A stretch of DNA of 7,470 bases, from NCBI GenBank assembly GCA_947489925.1, contig CANLFK010000113.1, forward strand, positions 1 through 7,470, in the 5' to 3' direction. Position numbers and translations under genes: made by a program. The notes beneath the pieces are model-generated. The model was not told the origin of the DNA. It worked only from the letters and a program-made list of their open reading frames with translations, and did no database searches. Positions 1-6,212 of this stretch are shown in pieces. Source of the stretch: Candidatus Caenarcanales bacterium. GTDB lineage: Bacteria; Cyanobacteriota; Vampirovibrionia; Caenarcaniphilales; Caenarcanaceae. Positions within the stretch are counted from its first letter, which is position 1. Each line of letters starts with the position of its first letter.

Positions 1-241
1 CTTGGGTGCTAAGTTTTAATCGTCTCTTTTTAATTTGAGATTGCTTTAAATAATGTGACTTTAATAAAAGGAAATTCTTAAAAAATTTTTATTGAAAACT
101 AAAAGAAATTATTTACTCATATTGACGCTTTTATTGTTTATATGTAATCATAATTAATAGCTTAATAAATAAATTTTATATTATAGTTTGATTATTTTAT
201 TTTTGTATTTAAAAAACCTCTTATAAAAACACTATAAAGAT
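1..241. other. AT-rich leader upstream of the 625-residue gene
   Basis: No open reading frame worth reporting lies here and there is no visible RNA gene. A TTGACG hexamer at 122-127 would make a good -35 box, but no matching -10 box follows at 16-18 bp (the best is TAATCA at 145-150). A TATAAA at 222-227 lies very close to the ATG at 242 and would give a leader of only a few bases. The promoter of the following gene is therefore not assigned. Confidence 0.4.
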
Positions 242-2119
242 ATGGTTTCCGTTAAAAGTACCACTTATACAATTCCTACAGCTCCTACAGCTTATATTCC
301 TTCAATTAATAATAGGAATAATCAGTCTGGTGCAAATAATACTGCTTTATTCAATCAATTCTTTACTCTTACTGCTCCAGCTGTCAAACCTGTTATAGAT
401 GGCTTTAATAATGTGGCAGGCTGGACAAATAAGCCAGACCAGAATCTCTTTGAAAGACTTGCAAGTGGCATTTTGCACTTTTGTGGCGTTCCGAACATAG
501 AAACAACAACATTACATGAAGTTCAGGGTGGCTACCAAGAGCATGTTAGAAATAAGAACCCAGAGTTTACAGAACAAGCAGCTTCATTTCAGATAGCGAA
601 TGAACTTTATCAGCAAGCTTTACTTAAAAATGGTATTGGTGAACTTGTTGATGGACAGCATCAAATGACTGCTTGGGATCAAATTAGGACTTTTTGGCCT
701 GGTACAAAAAATAAAATCAGAGAAACTATCAAAGGTTATGAAGGTACAGAAAGAAAAGTAGGAAAGACTCAAGAAGGCGAAGATGTTTTTCATACGGTTC
801 AGAAAGAAGAAAAAGATGCAACGCTCGGAATGCACAAACAAAGCAGCAGAAATGATTTAGTTTCTTTTATGTTAATTCCGATGGCTGGTGGTCAATTAAT
901 GGGCTGGGCTGGCGATATGATGAAAGGTGGCTTAATTTTACCCGCACAGATTTTAGGTGGTTTAGGATCTTTATTGCAAGGTAGCCAATCATTAGTTATT
1001 GCCCGAGATGTAATGGCAATGGACTTTAGTAATTTACATGGTAGTCAGTCTCAAAATTTAGTAGGACTTGGTAAATTAGCGGTTTTAGCTTCACATACTG
1101 GTCGTTTTTTATTGTCGCCACTTATGACAGTTTTGGGCATTCAAGATTCAGTCGATGGTAAAGAAAGCTTAGGCAGTAAAATTTTAGGTGGCATTGGTAC
1201 AGCTTTTGGCGTATTAAATTCATCTTCTTTGTTTATGTTTGGCTTGCATGCTCATAATTCAATTGTTGGTTTAAATAATGCCTCAGCTGAAGTGAAAAAT
1301 ACTCATGCGTGGACAGCTCAAAAGAATATGGCTATTTTTAATAAATACTCAAATATTGTGGCTGGTGTTGTTGGCTTAGCTTCCGCTATTACTGAACCAA
1401 TTTTAGATCATTTTGAAAATCAAGCATATGAAGAATTAAAACCAATAATTCAAGCTCAACAAGCTAAATTTAAGGTAAAAGAAGAACAATTAATTCAGCA
1501 AGCTATGGCAATCAGAGACGATTTAATGAAGAAAGTCAAGGCTGGAGAAATTACAGAAGCTCAATTTAATGCCCAAATGCAAGTATTAGTTCAAACCATA
1601 CAAATGCAAATGAGAAAGATGGAAGAACCAATTAGAACTTTAATTCAACAAAAAACTGACTGGATTACAAAAGCAAAATGGTTTAGTCGTCTAGCTGAAA
1701 CGCTATCCTTTATGCCAATTAGTGTAATGATGTTAGGTCGTGGCTTAATGAACTTAACAACTCATCATGCCCAAAGACAAGATTTAGCGAAAAAAGAAGG
1801 AAAAGCCTTTAAGGATAATTTATTCCAGAGCTGGATTCATGGTATTTGGGGCAAAGATACTCAAAATCTTGGCGGTCATCTTTTACGGGGCGGTTTCAAT
1901 GTACCAATTGTTGGCTCTATCGGTAGCGGTGGTACTTTACCAGAAAAACTATATGCCACGGTCTTAGAACCACTTTCAATTTTTGCCAGTTTCTTTACGG
2001 GTGTAACAATGCCTTTAGCAATGAGCGGCTCTCCTTTTGAACAACAATTTAAAGACTTAACGAAAAATCCAGTTTTTGGTGGTTTACAAATGGCTACAAA
2101 CTTCTTGCAATTCGTTTAA
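242..2119 (+). CDS. Orphan 625-residue protein with glycine-rich hydrophobic segments and a long helical region
   Basis: I do not recognise this protein. There is no signal peptide; the N-terminus (residues 1-45) is rich in Thr, Pro, Ala and Asn and looks disordered. Residues 100-200 are charged and polar. Glycine-rich hydrophobic stretches, possibly membrane-associated, lie at about 206-247, 274-300, 311-345, 370-386, 487-503 and 573-594. A charged, Gln-rich helical region at about 391-476 looks like a coiled coil. Inside it, residues 428-451 (LMKKVKAGEITEAQF then MQVLV) resemble the SHOCT pattern, a short helix, G-x-IT-x-x-x-F, then a second helix; this may be chance. The length and steady codon use support a real gene. 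The ATG at 242 is preceded by aacactataaagat, with no Shine-Dalgarno sequence, but the next in-frame Met is far downstream. It stands alone and converges on rnc 47 bp away. A membrane-remodelling, structural or secreted role is possible but not shown. Confidence 0.85.
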   Translation: MVSVKSTTYTIPTAPTAYIPSINNRNNQSGANNTALFNQFFTLTAPAVKPVIDGFNNVAGWTNKPDQNLFERLASGILHFCGVPNIETTTLHEVQGGYQEHVRNKNPEFTEQAASFQIANELYQQALLKNGIGELVDGQHQMTAWDQIRTFWPGTKNKIRETIKGYEGTERKVGKTQEGEDVFHTVQKEEKDATLGMHKQSSRNDLVSFMLIPMAGGQLMGWAGDMMKGGLILPAQILGGLGSLLQGSQSLVIARDVMAMDFSNLHGSQSQNLVGLGKLAVLASHTGRFLLSPLMTVLGIQDSVDGKESLGSKILGGIGTAFGVLNSSSLFMFGLHAHNSIVGLNNASAEVKNTHAWTAQKNMAIFNKYSNIVAGVVGLASAITEPILDHFENQAYEELKPIIQAQQAKFKVKEEQLIQQAMAIRDDLMKKVKAGEITEAQFNAQMQVLVQTIQMQMRKMEEPIRTLIQQKTDWITKAKWFSRLAETLSFMPISVMMLGRGLMNLTTHHAQRQDLAKKEGKAFKDNLFQSWIHGIWGKDTQNLGGHLLRGGFNVPIVGSIGSGGTLPEKLYATVLEPLSIFASFFTGVTMPLAMSGSPFEQQFKDLTKNPVFGGLQMATNFLQFV

Positions 2120-2166
2120 ATAAAGACTTATAGCCTAAGTAAGGTGAATTTGATTTTAATTTAAGT

Positions 2167-2883
2167 TCATTGATCGGTTTTATTTTGTAATTCAAAGAAA
2201 GCCTGTTTTGAAGCGGCCTGACTGGCTTCCTTTTTTGAAATACCTTTGCCAATTCCCATTAATTGATTTTGTAAATAAACTTCAATCTCAAAAATTGGTT
2301 TATGCGGTGGACCACTAGTTGAAGAAACTTTATATTCTGGTAAACCCCATTGCTTACTTTGGCTTAATTCTTGCAAGGCCGCTCGGTAATTGTCTTTTAA
2401 GTCCGAAGCATCGGCTTCTTCAATCATTTCAGTGTATAAATTCAAAATTAATTGGCGAGCAGTTTCAAAGCCATAAATTAAATAACAAGCCCCAAATAAA
2501 GATTCCATAATATCTGCTAAAACCGATTCTTTTGGCACTCGGCTACCAGTACGAACAAAAGGCTTAATATTAAGTTGCTTGGCAATTTGGACTAAACTTT
2601 TATCACTTAATAAATATGCACTTAATTTGGTTAAATCGCCTGAATTATAGGTTTTAAACTTATGAAATAAATGCTCATTGATTGAGGTTTTTAAAATTGA
2701 ATCGCCTAAAAATTCTAATCTGTCATATTGATCATTTGTCTCATCAAAAACAGTATTCTCTGGCAAATCAATCAAAAAGGATTTATGCGTTAAAGCTTGC
2801 CTGAACAATTTTAATGAATTTTCATCTTGAATTGGTTTTAAATTGAGAATTCTAAATAAAGACTCTAAGTCCAAATTTTGCAT
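2167..2883 (-). CDS. rnc: Ribonuclease III
   Basis: Endonuclease that cuts double-stranded RNA, typically in rRNA precursor processing and mRNA/antisense decay; it acts as a cytoplasmic homodimer with Mg2+. At 238 residues it has the usual bacterial length. Residues 1-155 form the nuclease domain, with ALTHKSFL at 30-37 and the signature DRLEFLGDS at 54-62. The expected acidic residues are present: E57, D61, D124 and E127 (the last two in VLADIMES). D54 stands where E. coli has E38, a conservative change. Residues 164-234 form a double-stranded-RNA-binding domain ending in the typical GKGISKKEASQAASKQAF. The start at 2883 gives a normal N-terminus; tttgattatttaaat precedes it, so no Shine-Dalgarno is visible. 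It is not beside acpP, smc or era, its common neighbours; it converges with the 625-residue gene and diverges from the gene at 3020. Confidence 0.97.
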   Translation of the reverse strand: MQNLDLESLFRILNLKPIQDENSLKLFRQALTHKSFLIDLPENTVFDETNDQYDRLEFLGDSILKTSINEHLFHKFKTYNSGDLTKLSAYLLSDKSLVQIAKQLNIKPFVRTGSRVPKESVLADIMESLFGACYLIYGFETARQLILNLYTEMIEEADASDLKDNYRAALQELSQSKQWGLPEYKVSSTSGPPHKPIFEIEVYLQNQLMGIGKGISKKEASQAASKQAFFELQNKTDQ

Positions 2884-2957
2884 ATTTAAATAATCAAAAA
2901 CTTTCTATCAATTTAGCAATTAAAAACTAAATCTTGATTCTTTATTATTTTTTCAAC

Positions 2958-2986
2958 TTGACTTTAGCTAAAATTTTCGCTAGGTT
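2958..2986 (+). promoter_or_regulatory. Candidate promoter with an embedded palindrome
   Basis: TTGACT (2958-2963) and TAGGTT (2981-2986) are 17 bp apart, a fair sigma-70-type match keeping the conserved first TA and last T of the -10 box. The spacer is almost filled by TAGCTAAAATTTTCGCTA (2965-2982), a near-perfect inverted repeat with 9-base arms and one mismatched pair, centred on AAAATTTT. A palindrome overlapping the -10 box could be a repressor operator. It would drive the gene starting at 3020, with a leader of about 25-30 bases. In such AT-rich DNA chance matches are common, so this is only a candidate. Confidence 0.35.
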
Positions 2987-3019
2987 AATACACAAATTAA
3001 TTTTTTCATAATAAATCAA

Positions 3020-3415
3020 ATGATACGAATTGGAACTAGATCATTAGGAATTGGATTTCCAAGAATAAAAACTTCTTTTTCAGCACGAGGAGGTGGAGAA
3101 ATCATTGAAAATCCTGAGGATCGAAGTCTCGAACGAGCAATTCAAGATATTAGAAAACGCTATAATTTATCTTTAGATGAAGTTCCTGAAATACAAAATT
3201 GGGGTGAATTCACTGAATTTGTTAATAGTCTTGCTCAGTTCACACCACTAACTGCTAATGAGCATAATCAACGCCAAAAAGATATTTTAAAAGAAAGAGT
3301 TAAGAATGCGGTAGCAACTGGGAAAATACCTGAACAAGAAGCTGAAAGCATAAAAACTGTTGATCAATTTAATGCCGCCATTTCTCTACAAAGAAAATTA
3401 AAGAATAACCAATAA
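3020..3415 (+). CDS. Small orphan protein, 131 residues
   Basis: I do not recognise this protein. Residues 1-26 are basic and contain GIGFPRIKTSFSARGGG, probably flexible; there is no convincing signal peptide or membrane segment. Residues 30-131 are highly charged and should be mostly helical. Two stretches may be a weak internal repeat: 50-71 (LSLDEVPEIQNWGEFTEFVN) and 103-122 (IPEQEAESIKTVDQFNAAIS) share an acidic start, a central Ile, and F followed by V or I at the same spacing. A soluble cytoplasmic protein is the simplest reading. The ATG is preceded by ttttcataataaatcaa, so there is no Shine-Dalgarno sequence. It diverges from rnc, has a candidate promoter about 35 bp upstream, and is followed by the non-coding gap carrying the MITE-like element. 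It is short, so a spurious ORF cannot be excluded, but its composition is protein-like. Confidence 0.65.
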   Translation: MIRIGTRSLGIGFPRIKTSFSARGGGEIIENPEDRSLERAIQDIRKRYNLSLDEVPEIQNWGEFTEFVNSLAQFTPLTANEHNQRQKDILKERVKNAVATGKIPEQEAESIKTVDQFNAAISLQRKLKNNQ

Positions 3416-3527
3416 TAGCTCTCTTTAAGTACAGATTGGCATCAAAGACTCTGTTTTAATAACTGGATTCAGCTACATAACTAAAGCATTTTCTAGTTTT
3501 CCTGTTTCTGAATTTCGATAATTTATA

Positions 3528-3536
3528 CTCAGAAAG
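3528..3536 (+). repeat. Target-site duplication, left copy
   Basis: CTCAGAAAG directly abuts the left end of the element and is repeated exactly at 3770-3778 after its right end. Two direct copies outside perfect inverted repeats are the mark of a transposition event. Confidence 0.85.
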
Positions 3537-3553
3537 CTGACTACGGTACAAAA
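3537..3553 (+). repeat. Left terminal inverted repeat
   Basis: CTGACTACGGTACAAAA, 17 bases, an exact reverse complement of 3753-3769. Including the two bases outside (AG at 3535-3536, CT at 3770-3771), the inverted match is 19 bases. This would be the transposase-binding end. Confidence 0.9.
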
Positions 3554-3598
3554 ATACAAATGCTAAAGAATTAAGAAAATAACCCCAGCCTTACGGCG

Positions 3599-3615
3599 AC
3601 CCCTGAAAAGGGGCT
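3599..3615 (+). other. GC-rich hairpin inside the MITE-like element
   Basis: CCCCT (3600-3604) and AGGGG (3609-3613) enclose GAAA (3605-3608), a perfect 5-bp stem with a GNRA-type tetraloop when transcribed. The block also nearly matches the reverse complement of 3676-3692, giving it two alternative partners. It is strikingly GC-rich for this window. No run of T follows at once, so it is not a textbook terminator. Confidence 0.6.
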
Positions 3616-3675
3616 CTCAATAATTATCTTTTGTTTATTCAAATGAAGTTTTAATATTCAACTTTCCTGTCTAAA

Positions 3676-3699
3676 AGCCCCATTTCAGGGGGTTGGGGG
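3676..3699 (+). other. Second GC-rich block inside the MITE-like element
   Basis: AGCCCC (3676-3681), ATTTCA, and GGGGG (3688-3692) form a short hairpin, and a second run of five G follows at 3695-3699. The block pairs with 3599-3615 and, through the second G-run, with AACCCC at 3581-3586. It is therefore the right half of the inner inverted repeat. Only two long G-runs are present, too few for a standard G-quadruplex. Confidence 0.55.
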
Positions 3700-3752
3700 T
3701 TTTAAAGCAAAATTCTTTAGTAAAAAGACTCTCTCAATTAGTTATTTCAGAG

Positions 3753-3769
3753 TTTTGTACCGTAGTCAG
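3753..3769 (-). repeat. Right terminal inverted repeat
   Basis: TTTTGTACCGTAGTCAG, the exact reverse complement of the left end at 3537-3553. It forms the second end of the 233-bp element. Confidence 0.9.
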
Positions 3770-3778
3770 CTCAGAAAG
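3770..3778 (+). repeat. Target-site duplication, right copy
   Basis: CTCAGAAAG, identical to 3528-3536 and directly after the right inverted repeat. The expected empty site would carry one copy, running from the bases just before 3528 straight into acagtatt at 3779. Confidence 0.85.
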
Positions 3779-3944
3779 ACAGTATTAAAGCATTCTTCAA
3801 TGGTAAATAGTTTTATTAATATGATTTCAGCTTCAACTTAGCTCTTCCTTGACTGAATGCACTTTTTGTCTGTATTTCACTCTTGTCTTCTATTTTTTCT
3901 TTTTTGTCATTGAACTGACATTAGATAACTTAAGTTTATTCTGT

Positions 3945-5519
3945 TTAATTTTCACTTTCTTGTTCTTCTAAAGCTTGTTTTAAAGCATTTTGGCAAGGAA
4001 AATCCAAAGCTTTTTTGTGTCCGTAAAACCAATAAATTATAATACCGATAATTAACCAAATAGCAAACCAAGTCCAAGTTATCAGCGGTAAACTAAACAT
4101 TAATAATAAACAAAATATCATACCAATAATTGGTACAAGCGGCACAGCTGGACATTTGAATATTCTTTTCATATCTGGATATTTTTTGCGCAAAATTATA
4201 ACCGAAGAACAAACAAAGACAAAAGCGGCTAAAGTGCCTAAATTACATAATTCAGCTAATTTGCCAATTGGTAAGCAGGAAGCGGCAAAAGCAATAAATA
4301 AACTTGAACAAATCGTTGAAATATAAGGTGTTTGATATTGAGTATGAATTTTAGAGAAAAAAGCTGGAATGAATTTATCCCGTGAAATAGCCAATAAAAT
4401 ACGAGATAGACCCAAAGAGAGGGCTAATAAAGTGGTAGTTACACCAGCCAAAGCCCCAACCGAAACTAATAAAGCTGGTATTTTGCCACTTCCTTGGGCA
4501 ATCGAAGAAAAAGCAATAGCCAACGGAGCGGCCGCATCTTTATCAATTAATTGTGGATTAGGCAGACCATTCACTACTGGAGGCATTATGCCCGTTAAAA
4601 CCAAAGCGACTGCAATATAAAGTAAAGTGGCAATTAATAAACTTCCGATAATTCCAATTGGTAAATTCTTTTGGGGATTTTTAGTTTCTTCGGCTGTTGA
4701 TGAAACCATGTCAAAGCCAACATATGTAAAAAAAACAATTGCCGAGCCAGTTAAAATGCCTTGAATGCCATAATGCCAAAAAACAGCCTTCTCTTTTAAA
4801 AGACCAGCTAATCCACCAGAGGAAAATAAACCTTTTACAATATCCATGATTGGCAATTCCCATAAGCCAGATCCAGCTTCAGTGCTAATTGTTGAAATTC
4901 TTTCGGGGATAAATGGATGCCAATTAGCTGGATCAATGAAAAAACAACCAAAACCAATAAAAAATAAAAGTATTAAAATTTTAAAAACTGCAATTATATT
5001 ATTAATCCAAGCTGATTCTTGCATGCCTTTAATACTAATTAGTGTAATAGCCGTAATTATTAAAACCGAAGGTAAATTAAAGCTCCAAGCTCCGTCTGGC
5101 AAAGAACCCGGTACTGAACCTAATTGAGCAGGCCATGTCAAATTAAAAGCTGTTTTGAGGAAAACCTGAAAATATGAAGACCAACCTGCCGCCACAGCAC
5201 TAGCCGCTACAGTGTATTCAAGCAATAAAGTCCAACCCAAAAACCAAGCCACCATTTTGCCAAAAGCATAATACGAATAACTATAAGCACTACCAGCCAA
5301 AGGAAACATAGAAGCCAATTCGCCATATGCCAAAGCCACAAAAACACATAATAAGCCAGACAAAATAAAAGAAATTATTACCGCTGGTCCAGCATAATTT
5401 GCTGCTGCAACACCGCTTAATATATAAATTCCCACCCCAATAACACAACCAACTCCCATCATAATTAAATCAAATGGACCTAAAACTCTTTTTAATTTAA
5501 TTGGTTTTTTGTCAGACAT
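3945..5519 (-). CDS. APC-superfamily amino acid permease (cationic amino acid transporter type)
   Basis: Inner-membrane secondary transporter that probably imports amino acids; the exact substrate cannot be read from sequence. It has 524 residues and about 12 hydrophobic segments. TM1 carries the family motif GVGCVIGVGIYILSG (residues 22-36), whose glycine break forms part of the substrate site. TM6 has VFFTYVGFDMVSSTAEETKN (262-281), the typical CAT-family stretch (family form near FAYIGFDAVSTAAEE), followed by PQKNLPIGI. RILLAISRDKFIP (373-385) and CPAVPLVPIIG (456-466) are also typical. The loop between NWHPFIP (199-205) and TM6 (from about 250) is some 40 residues longer than I expect for prokaryotic members; it is Gly/Ser-containing with a hydrophobic patch. 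The ATG at 5519 gives the usual short basic N-terminus; ctttagaatataaatt precedes it, with no Shine-Dalgarno. It is 63 bp downstream of crcB on the same strand, so the two may share a transcript. Confidence 0.93.
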   Translation of the reverse strand: MSDKKPIKLKRVLGPFDLIMMGVGCVIGVGIYILSGVAAANYAGPAVIISFILSGLLCVFVALAYGELASMFPLAGSAYSYSYYAFGKMVAWFLGWTLLLEYTVAASAVAAGWSSYFQVFLKTAFNLTWPAQLGSVPGSLPDGAWSFNLPSVLIITAITLISIKGMQESAWINNIIAVFKILILLFFIGFGCFFIDPANWHPFIPERISTISTEAGSGLWELPIMDIVKGLFSSGGLAGLLKEKAVFWHYGIQGILTGSAIVFFTYVGFDMVSSTAEETKNPQKNLPIGIIGSLLIATLLYIAVALVLTGIMPPVVNGLPNPQLIDKDAAAPLAIAFSSIAQGSGKIPALLVSVGALAGVTTTLLALSLGLSRILLAISRDKFIPAFFSKIHTQYQTPYISTICSSLFIAFAASCLPIGKLAELCNLGTLAAFVFVCSSVIILRKKYPDMKRIFKCPAVPLVPIIGMIFCLLLMFSLPLITWTWFAIWLIIGIIIYWFYGHKKALDFPCQNALKQALEEQESEN

Positions 5520-5582
5520 AATTTATATTCTAAAGATTTTATTAAGAATAACTTTAAAACAAACAAAAACATTATGCAAAGT

Positions 5583-5954
5583 TTAGTAAAGCTTTTTGGC
5601 GATAAAATTTCCTAAAAAAACTAAAAATATTCCTATTAATAAGCTTAAGCAAATATATAAAAAAGCTTCTTTGATTTTGCCATTTTTAATTAAACCATGA
5701 ATTTGTAGACCGAATGAGGAAAAAGTAGTATAAGAACCTAAAAATCCGACAAATAAAAAGTTTTTAAATTCTTGTAGTTTCTTTGTTTCAGCTGGAAAAA
5801 AATTAAATAAAAAACCAATTAAAAAACAACCGCTTAAATTAATTAATAAAGTTGCCCACGGAAAAGAATTGGACTTGAAAAAATACTCAGTAATAAAATA
5901 ACGACTTAAAGCTCCTAAACATGAACCTAAGCAAATTGAAATTATATTTAACAT
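5583..5954 (-). CDS. crcB: Fluoride channel CrcB/FluC
   Basis: Small inner-membrane protein that lets fluoride leave the cell, working as an antiparallel dimer. It has 123 residues, the normal length, and four hydrophobic segments (about 2-20, 33-53, 64-88 and 96-118). The family motifs are all present: GSCLGALSRYF (10-20; family form G-G-x-x-G-A-x-x-R-Y), ATLLINLSGCFLIGF (34-48) with the conserved Asn at 39, and GFLGSYTTFSSF (70-81) with the TTFS-type segment and phenylalanines that line the pore and sodium site. A single short gene suggests a homodimer rather than the two-gene form. The ATG at 5954 places GxxxGAxxRY where homologues have it, although the frame stays open upstream with AGGGAG about 40 bases before it. 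I could not find a fluoride riboswitch upstream. The permease follows 63 bp downstream. Confidence 0.95.
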   Translation of the reverse strand: MLNIISICLGSCLGALSRYFITEYFFKSNSFPWATLLINLSGCFLIGFLFNFFPAETKKLQEFKNFLFVGFLGSYTTFSSFGLQIHGLIKNGKIKEAFLYICLSLLIGIFLVFLGNFIAKKLY

Positions 5955-6212
5955 TTTTAGTTTTTTACTGTTCCAGACAAATAACTTCCGCTCCCTAATG
6001 CTAACAATAATAAGTCAATTAAATTTAATGGATTTATTTGTTTAAAAGTTAATTGTGTAATTTTAAAATGTTATTGTCTTTGCTTACTGAGAGACAGTAT
6101 TTAAAAGAAGGTTCTAATATTTGTATTAATGTAGAAATACCTGAATGGAAGGGAAATCTGAAAAATTCAGAAATAGACAATCGAAATATCAAAAATATAA
6201 AATTAAAGCCTA
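5955..6212. other. Gap upstream of crcB
   Basis: This 258-bp gap lies between the FtsL-like gene and crcB, both on the minus strand, and probably holds the crcB promoter, which I could not place with confidence. It contains a less AT-rich patch at 5984-6000 that reads AGGGAGCGG on the minus strand. A plus-strand frame runs from a TTG at 6053 into the antisense of the next gene; I do not treat it as a gene. Confidence 0.4.

Larger units (their letters stand above)
3537..3769. mobile_element. MITE-like non-autonomous transposon, 233 bp
   Basis: The sequence begins CTGACTACGGTACAAAA (3537-3553) and ends with its exact reverse complement (3753-3769), and is flanked by a perfect 9-bp direct repeat. 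It has no transposase or other reading frame, so it would have to be moved in trans. Further inverted pairs lie inside: CTAAAGAATT (3563-3572) with AATTCTTTAG (3711-3720), and GC-rich blocks at 3599-3615 and 3676-3692, so the element could fold into a long imperfect hairpin. The ends start CTGACT, as do those of Tn5/IS50 (IS4 family), which also make 9-bp duplications; an IS4-type parent is therefore my inference. The boundary can also be read as 18-bp repeats with a 7-bp duplication or 19-bp repeats with 5 bp, because the flanking bases continue the inverted repeat. The intact duplication suggests a fairly recent insertion. Confidence 0.85.
3416..3944. other. Non-coding convergent gap carrying the MITE-like element
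   Basis: This 529-bp stretch separates the ends of two converging genes and has no credible reading frame. Bases 3537-3769 are the transposon-like element described separately; without it and one copy of the duplication, the gap would be about 287 bp. The flanks (3416-3527 and 3779-3944) show no gene remnant. On the right flank, TGTCA (3907-3911) and TGACA (3916-3920) can form a small hairpin, but the adjacent T-run lies on the wrong side to end permease transcription on the minus strand. Confidence 0.6.

Noticed and set aside
620..841. Minus-strand frame inside the 625-residue gene
   Set aside because: It lies wholly antisense to a long, well-supported reading frame and its product is a low-complexity Phe/Ser-rich sequence.
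2126..2140. Hairpin ACTTA-TAGCC-TAAGT after the 625-residue gene as a terminator
   Set aside because: The stem has only five mostly A-T pairs and no T-run follows directly, so it would be too weak for an intrinsic terminator.
2319..2510. Plus-strand frame inside rnc
   Set aside because: It is antisense to the conserved dsRNA-binding and nuclease domains of RNase III and has no protein-like features of its own.
3688..3699. G-quadruplex in the MITE-like element
   Set aside because: Only two long G-runs lie close together; the next GGGG is about 75 bases away, so pairing with the C-rich block explains the runs better.
3537..3769. CRISPR or integron-type repeat explanation for the inverted repeats
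   Set aside because: There is a single copy, no spacer array, no integrase and no attC-like boxes; terminal repeats plus a direct duplication fit a transposon.
3899..3920. TGTCA/TGACA hairpin beside a T-run as terminator of the permease
   Set aside because: For minus-strand transcription the hairpin is followed by A, not U; on the plus strand the T-run comes before the hairpin. Neither orientation works.
4369..5127. Two plus-strand frames (4369-4620 and 4846-5127) within the permease
   Set aside because: Both are antisense shadows of a clear membrane transporter; their composition mirrors the permease codons.
5955..6060. Fluoride riboswitch upstream of crcB
   Set aside because: I looked on the minus strand for the crcB-motif pattern (GGCGATG-like start, ATGA-type closing segment) and found neither the stems nor the conserved bases.
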